Source of the DNA: Mesorhizobium sp. WSM3626
GTDB taxonomy: Bacteria; Pseudomonadota; Alphaproteobacteria; Rhizobiales; Rhizobiaceae
DNA length: 64,000 bases
Assembly: GCF_000513935.1 (NCBI RefSeq)
Contig: NZ_AZUY01000005.1
Location: 47,208-111,207, forward strand
Direction: 5' to 3'
The notes under the pieces are model-generated. The model did not search any database, had not been told where the DNA came from, and saw only the letters and a list, made by a program, of their open reading frames with translations. Below, piece after piece: positions 61,437 through 64,000 of this stretch. The position numbers and the translations under genes are program-made. Every line of letters begins with the position of its first letter. Position 1 is the first letter of the stretch.

Positions 61437-63809
61437 ATGAACATTCTCGAACGCTATCACGCCATGGAATACGGCCCGGCGCCGGAAGCTCGTAATGAGG
61501 CGGACGCCTGGCTCGCGGCGCGCGATTTCGGCAAGGCGCTGTTCATCGGCGGCGACTGGAAAGCGGCGGGCGGCGGCAAGACCTTCGACACCAGCGAACC
61601 ATCTTCCGGCAAGCTGCTGGCCAAAGTCTCCGACGCCAATGCCGCCGACATCGACGCGGCGGTCGCGGCGGCCACCAAGGCGCTGCCGAAATGGAGCGCC
61701 AGCACCGGCTACCAGCGCGCGAAGGTGCTTTACGCCATCGGCCGCGCCATGCAGCGCCACCAGCGGCTGTTCGCGGTGCTTGAGACAATCGACAACGGCA
61801 AGCCGATCCGCGAAAGCCGCGACATCGACGTGCCGCTGGCCATCCGCCATTTCATTCATCATGCCGGCTGGGCGCAGGCGCTGGACCGGGATTTTCCCGG
61901 CCACAAGGGTGTCGGCGTCGTCGGCCAGATCATCCCGTGGAATTTTCCGCTGCTGATGCTGGCCTGGAAGATCGCGCCGGCGCTTGCGGCGGGCTGTACC
62001 GTGGTGCTGAAGCCGGCCGAATTCACGCCACTCACCGCCATCTTGTTCGCCGAGATATGCGAACGCGCCGGTGTGCCGAAGGGCGTCGTCAATATCGTCC
62101 AGGGCGGTCCGGAAGCAGGTGCTGCGATCGTCAACCACCCCGGCATCCAGAAGATCGCCTTCACCGGCTCGTCCGAGGTCGGCAAGATCATCCGCAAGGC
62201 CACCGCCGGCTCGGGCAAAAAACTGTCGTTGGAGCTCGGCGGCAAGTCGGCCTTCATCGTCTTCGAGGACGCCGATCTCGACAGCGCCGTGGAAGGGCTG
62301 GTCGACGGCATCTGGTTCAATCAGGGCCAGGTCTGCTGCGCCGGTTCGCGCCTGCTGGTGCAGGAAGGCATCGCCGACGCCTTGATCGCCAAGGTCAAGG
62401 TCAGGATGAGCCGACTGCGTGTCGGCAGCCCGCTCGACAAGAACACCGATATCGGCCCGCTGGTCGACCTGACCCAGATCGACCGCGTCAAGGGACTGAT
62501 CGCCGAGGGCGCCAGGCAGGGCGCCGTCTGCTGGCAGCCGGATGCAACGCTGCCGTCGTCGGGTTACTATCATCTGCCGACGCTCGCCACTGGCGTTTCG
62601 CCGGCTAATATCCTGGCGCAGGAAGAAGTGTTCGGGCCTGTGCTCGCCACCATGACCTTCCGCAACACCGAGGAAGCGATCGAGCTCGCCAACAACACGC
62701 GCTATGGCCTGGCCGCCTCGGTGTGGAGCGAGAACGTCAATCTTGCCCTCCATGTGGCGCCGCAGCTGAAGGCCGGCGTGGTCTGGGTCAACGGCACCAA
62801 CATGTTCGACGCCGCCTGCGGCTTCGGCGGCTATCGCGAAAGCGGCTTCGGCCGCGAAGGCGGGCGCGAGGGCATGTTCGAATATCTCGCGGCGAAACTG
62901 CCGCTCGGCCCGGTGATCAAGCCGGCGACATCCTCCGCGCAGCCCGTCGAGCAGGCCGATGGCGTGGCAATCGACCGCACGGCAAAGCTGTTCATCGGCG
63001 GCAAGCAGGTGCGCCCGGACGGCAATTACTCGATTGCCGTCGCGACGGCCAAGGGCAAACTCGCCGGCGAAGTCGGGCTCGGCAACCGCAAGGATATCCG
63101 CGATGCGGTTTCGGCTGCCCGCGCCTGCAAGAGCTGGCCGGAGGCGACTGCCTACAACAGGTCCCAGGTGCTTTATTACCTGGCCGAAAACCTTTCCGGC
63201 CGTGCAAGCGAGTTTGCCGCCCGCCTCACTGAACTGACCGGGTCCAATGCCAAGGCCGCGCGGGACGAGGTGGAACTCTCGATCGAACGGCTGTTCCTCT
63301 ATGCCGGCCTCGCCGACAAGTTCGAGGGACGCGTGCATCAGCCGCCGGCCCGAGCCGTGACGCTGGCGCTGCATGAGCCGGTCGGCGTCGTCGGCATCGT
63401 CGCGCCGGACAATCAGCCCCTGCTCGGCTTCATCTCGCTGGTCGCGCCGGCGCTGGCCATGGGCAACACGGTGATCGCTGTGCCTTCGGAGCGCTATCCG
63501 CTGCTCGCCACCGATCTCTATCAGGTCATCGAGTATTCCGACGTGCCGGCCGGCGCCATCAACATCATAACCGGCCGCAGCGCCGAACTTGCCGGCGTGC
63601 TGGCCAAGCACGACGATGTCGACGGGCTCTGGCTGTTCACCGACGCCGAGACCTGCGCCAAGGCGGAAGCCGACTCCATCGGCAACCTCAAGCGCGTCTG
63701 GAGCGGAAATGGCCGCAGCCTCGACTGGGCCTCGGAAGAAGCCACCGGCGACGCCTTGCTGCGCCGCGCCATCGAGGTGAAGAATGTCTGGGTGCCTTAC
63801 GGGGACTAA
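61437..63809 (+). CDS. Double-domain aldehyde dehydrogenase (ALDH16-like)
   Basis: This 790-aa protein has two ALDH folds in tandem. Domain 1 (about 35-495) is complete: IPWNFPLLMLAWKIAPALA, LELGGKSA (catalytic Glu), FNQGQVCCAGSR (catalytic Cys). Domain 2 (about 515-790) has the NAD-fold part (GVVGIVAPDNQPLLGF, IIAVPSERYP-like NTVIAVPSERYPLL) but no GQxC Cys and no ELGGK, so it should be non-catalytic. This matches the ALDH16 superfamily. Linked to deoC, its likely job is oxidising acetaldehyde to acetate. The ATG at 61437 is close to a caaggaa site. Confidence 0.88.
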   Translation: MNILERYHAMEYGPAPEARNEADAWLAARDFGKALFIGGDWKAAGGGKTFDTSEPSSGKLLAKVSDANAADIDAAVAAATKALPKWSASTGYQRAKVLYAIGRAMQRHQRLFAVLETIDNGKPIRESRDIDVPLAIRHFIHHAGWAQALDRDFPGHKGVGVVGQIIPWNFPLLMLAWKIAPALAAGCTVVLKPAEFTPLTAILFAEICERAGVPKGVVNIVQGGPEAGAAIVNHPGIQKIAFTGSSEVGKIIRKATAGSGKKLSLELGGKSAFIVFEDADLDSAVEGLVDGIWFNQGQVCCAGSRLLVQEGIADALIAKVKVRMSRLRVGSPLDKNTDIGPLVDLTQIDRVKGLIAEGARQGAVCWQPDATLPSSGYYHLPTLATGVSPANILAQEEVFGPVLATMTFRNTEEAIELANNTRYGLAASVWSENVNLALHVAPQLKAGVVWVNGTNMFDAACGFGGYRESGFGREGGREGMFEYLAAKLPLGPVIKPATSSAQPVEQADGVAIDRTAKLFIGGKQVRPDGNYSIAVATAKGKLAGEVGLGNRKDIRDAVSAARACKSWPEATAYNRSQVLYYLAENLSGRASEFAARLTELTGSNAKAARDEVELSIERLFLYAGLADKFEGRVHQPPARAVTLALHEPVGVVGIVAPDNQPLLGFISLVAPALAMGNTVIAVPSERYPLLATDLYQVIEYSDVPAGAINIITGRSAELAGVLAKHDDVDGLWLFTDAETCAKAEADSIGNLKRVWSGNGRSLDWASEEATGDALLRRAIEVKNVWVPYGD

Positions 63810-63810
63810 A

Positions 63811-63857
63811 GGCATGTCGCCCAAAAGTGCGCAGCGGTTTTGGGACAACGACATGCC
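63811..63857. repeat. Palindromic intergenic repeat after the ALDH gene
   Basis: Arms ggcatgtcgcccaaaa and ttttgggacaacgacatgcc form the clearest copy of the gcatgtcg...cgacatgc family in the window. It begins 2 bp after the ALDH stop codon and may act as the terminator. Confidence 0.8.
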
Positions 63858-63884
63858 TGGAGCTCTGTTGCGGTTGGTGATCGC

Positions 63885-63913
63885 GTTCGGGCTTGACGCC
63901 CGAACATATGTTC
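63885..63913. promoter_or_regulatory. Overlapping hairpin and 12-bp palindrome near the window end
   Basis: gttcgggc-ttgac-gcccgaac (63885-63905) is a perfect 8-bp stem. It overlaps a perfect 12-bp palindrome, gaacatatgttc (63902-63913). An AT-rich stretch follows, so this may be the operator/promoter of a gene beyond the window. No gene is seen in 63914-64000. Confidence 0.45.
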
Positions 63914-64000
63914 TTTAACGAGAAAAAACATCTTTATCAGTGAACTGGCACAGGCCGGACGATCGCGCCTGACTGGCACATGACGCCTTCGCCGGCCGCC

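Noticed and set aside
61308..63854. 848-codon minus-strand frame opposite the ALDH gene
   Set aside because: It is a shadow of the ALDH coding frame; its ends fall in palindromic repeats and there is no ribosome site.
63902..63913. LexA/SOS box
   Set aside because: The palindrome GAAC-N4-GTTC fits the Gram-positive form, not the alphaproteobacterial direct repeat, and no SOS gene is in view.

Overview
The window is GC-rich and densely coded. It looks like the chromosome of a rhizobium-type alphaproteobacterium (order Hyphomicrobiales), most likely Mesorhizobium or a close relative. The evidence is the many ABC transporters, the carnitine/betaine catabolic genes with a GlxA-type AraC regulator, a CaiD-like hydratase, and several families of short palindromic intergenic repeats of the kind common in Mesorhizobium. 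The genus is an inference from gene content. I saw no rRNA, tRNA, CRISPR array or insertion sequence.

Layout. 1-9992: envelope and housekeeping genes (DegP-type periplasmic protease, metallo-beta-lactamase-fold hydrolase, PPi-dependent phosphofructokinase, Tat-type lipoprotein L,D-transpeptidase, LysE exporter, a large autotransporter, a TTC38-like TPR protein). 10073-13526: xylose catabolism (xylB and xylA) around an opposite NTF2-like gene and a palindromic repeat. 14006-22992: a carnitine/gamma-butyrobetaine cluster with a CdhR-like regulator divergent from a run of genes: beta-keto acid cleavage enzyme, PhnZ-like HD protein, L-carnitine dehydrogenase, acyl-CoA dehydrogenase, ADP-forming acyl-CoA ligase, CaiD-like hydratase, alpha/beta hydrolase. 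Together they can be read as gamma-butyrobetaine or carnitine to 3-dehydrocarnitine to glycine betaine. 23013-32206: an FCD-type GntR regulator divergent from a polyamine-type ABC transporter, gamma-glutamyltransferase, AMP-forming CoA ligase and ketopantoate-reductase-like gene, with a clear promoter/operator.

32353-36894: a single 1513-codon gene that is visibly AT-richer than everything around it. It encodes an N-terminal restriction-nuclease-like domain, a P-loop STAND-type ATPase and a long helical-repeat C-terminus. This is the architecture of Avs-type antiphage proteins and is the best candidate here for an undescribed system. 37113-41698: a Liv-type branched-chain amino acid/amide ABC transporter. 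41932-50048: an operon in which an AmiC/AmiR amide-sensing pair precedes a dipeptide-type ABC transporter and an acetamidase/formamidase. 50249-54540: a small lipoprotein, the MetQNI transporter, and a Fic-family protein with a small partner. 54553-54965: a chimeric pseudogene fusing the start of an amino-acid-binding protein to the end of a GcvT-like domain. 55084-58903: HyuB/HyuA. 59123-63809: ferredoxin-NADP reductase, deoxyribose-phosphate aldolase and a double-domain ALDH16-like aldehyde dehydrogenase, a plausible deoxyribose route. Three related ~169-bp palindromic repeats, several ~45-50-bp palindromes and two other repeat types sit between operons.
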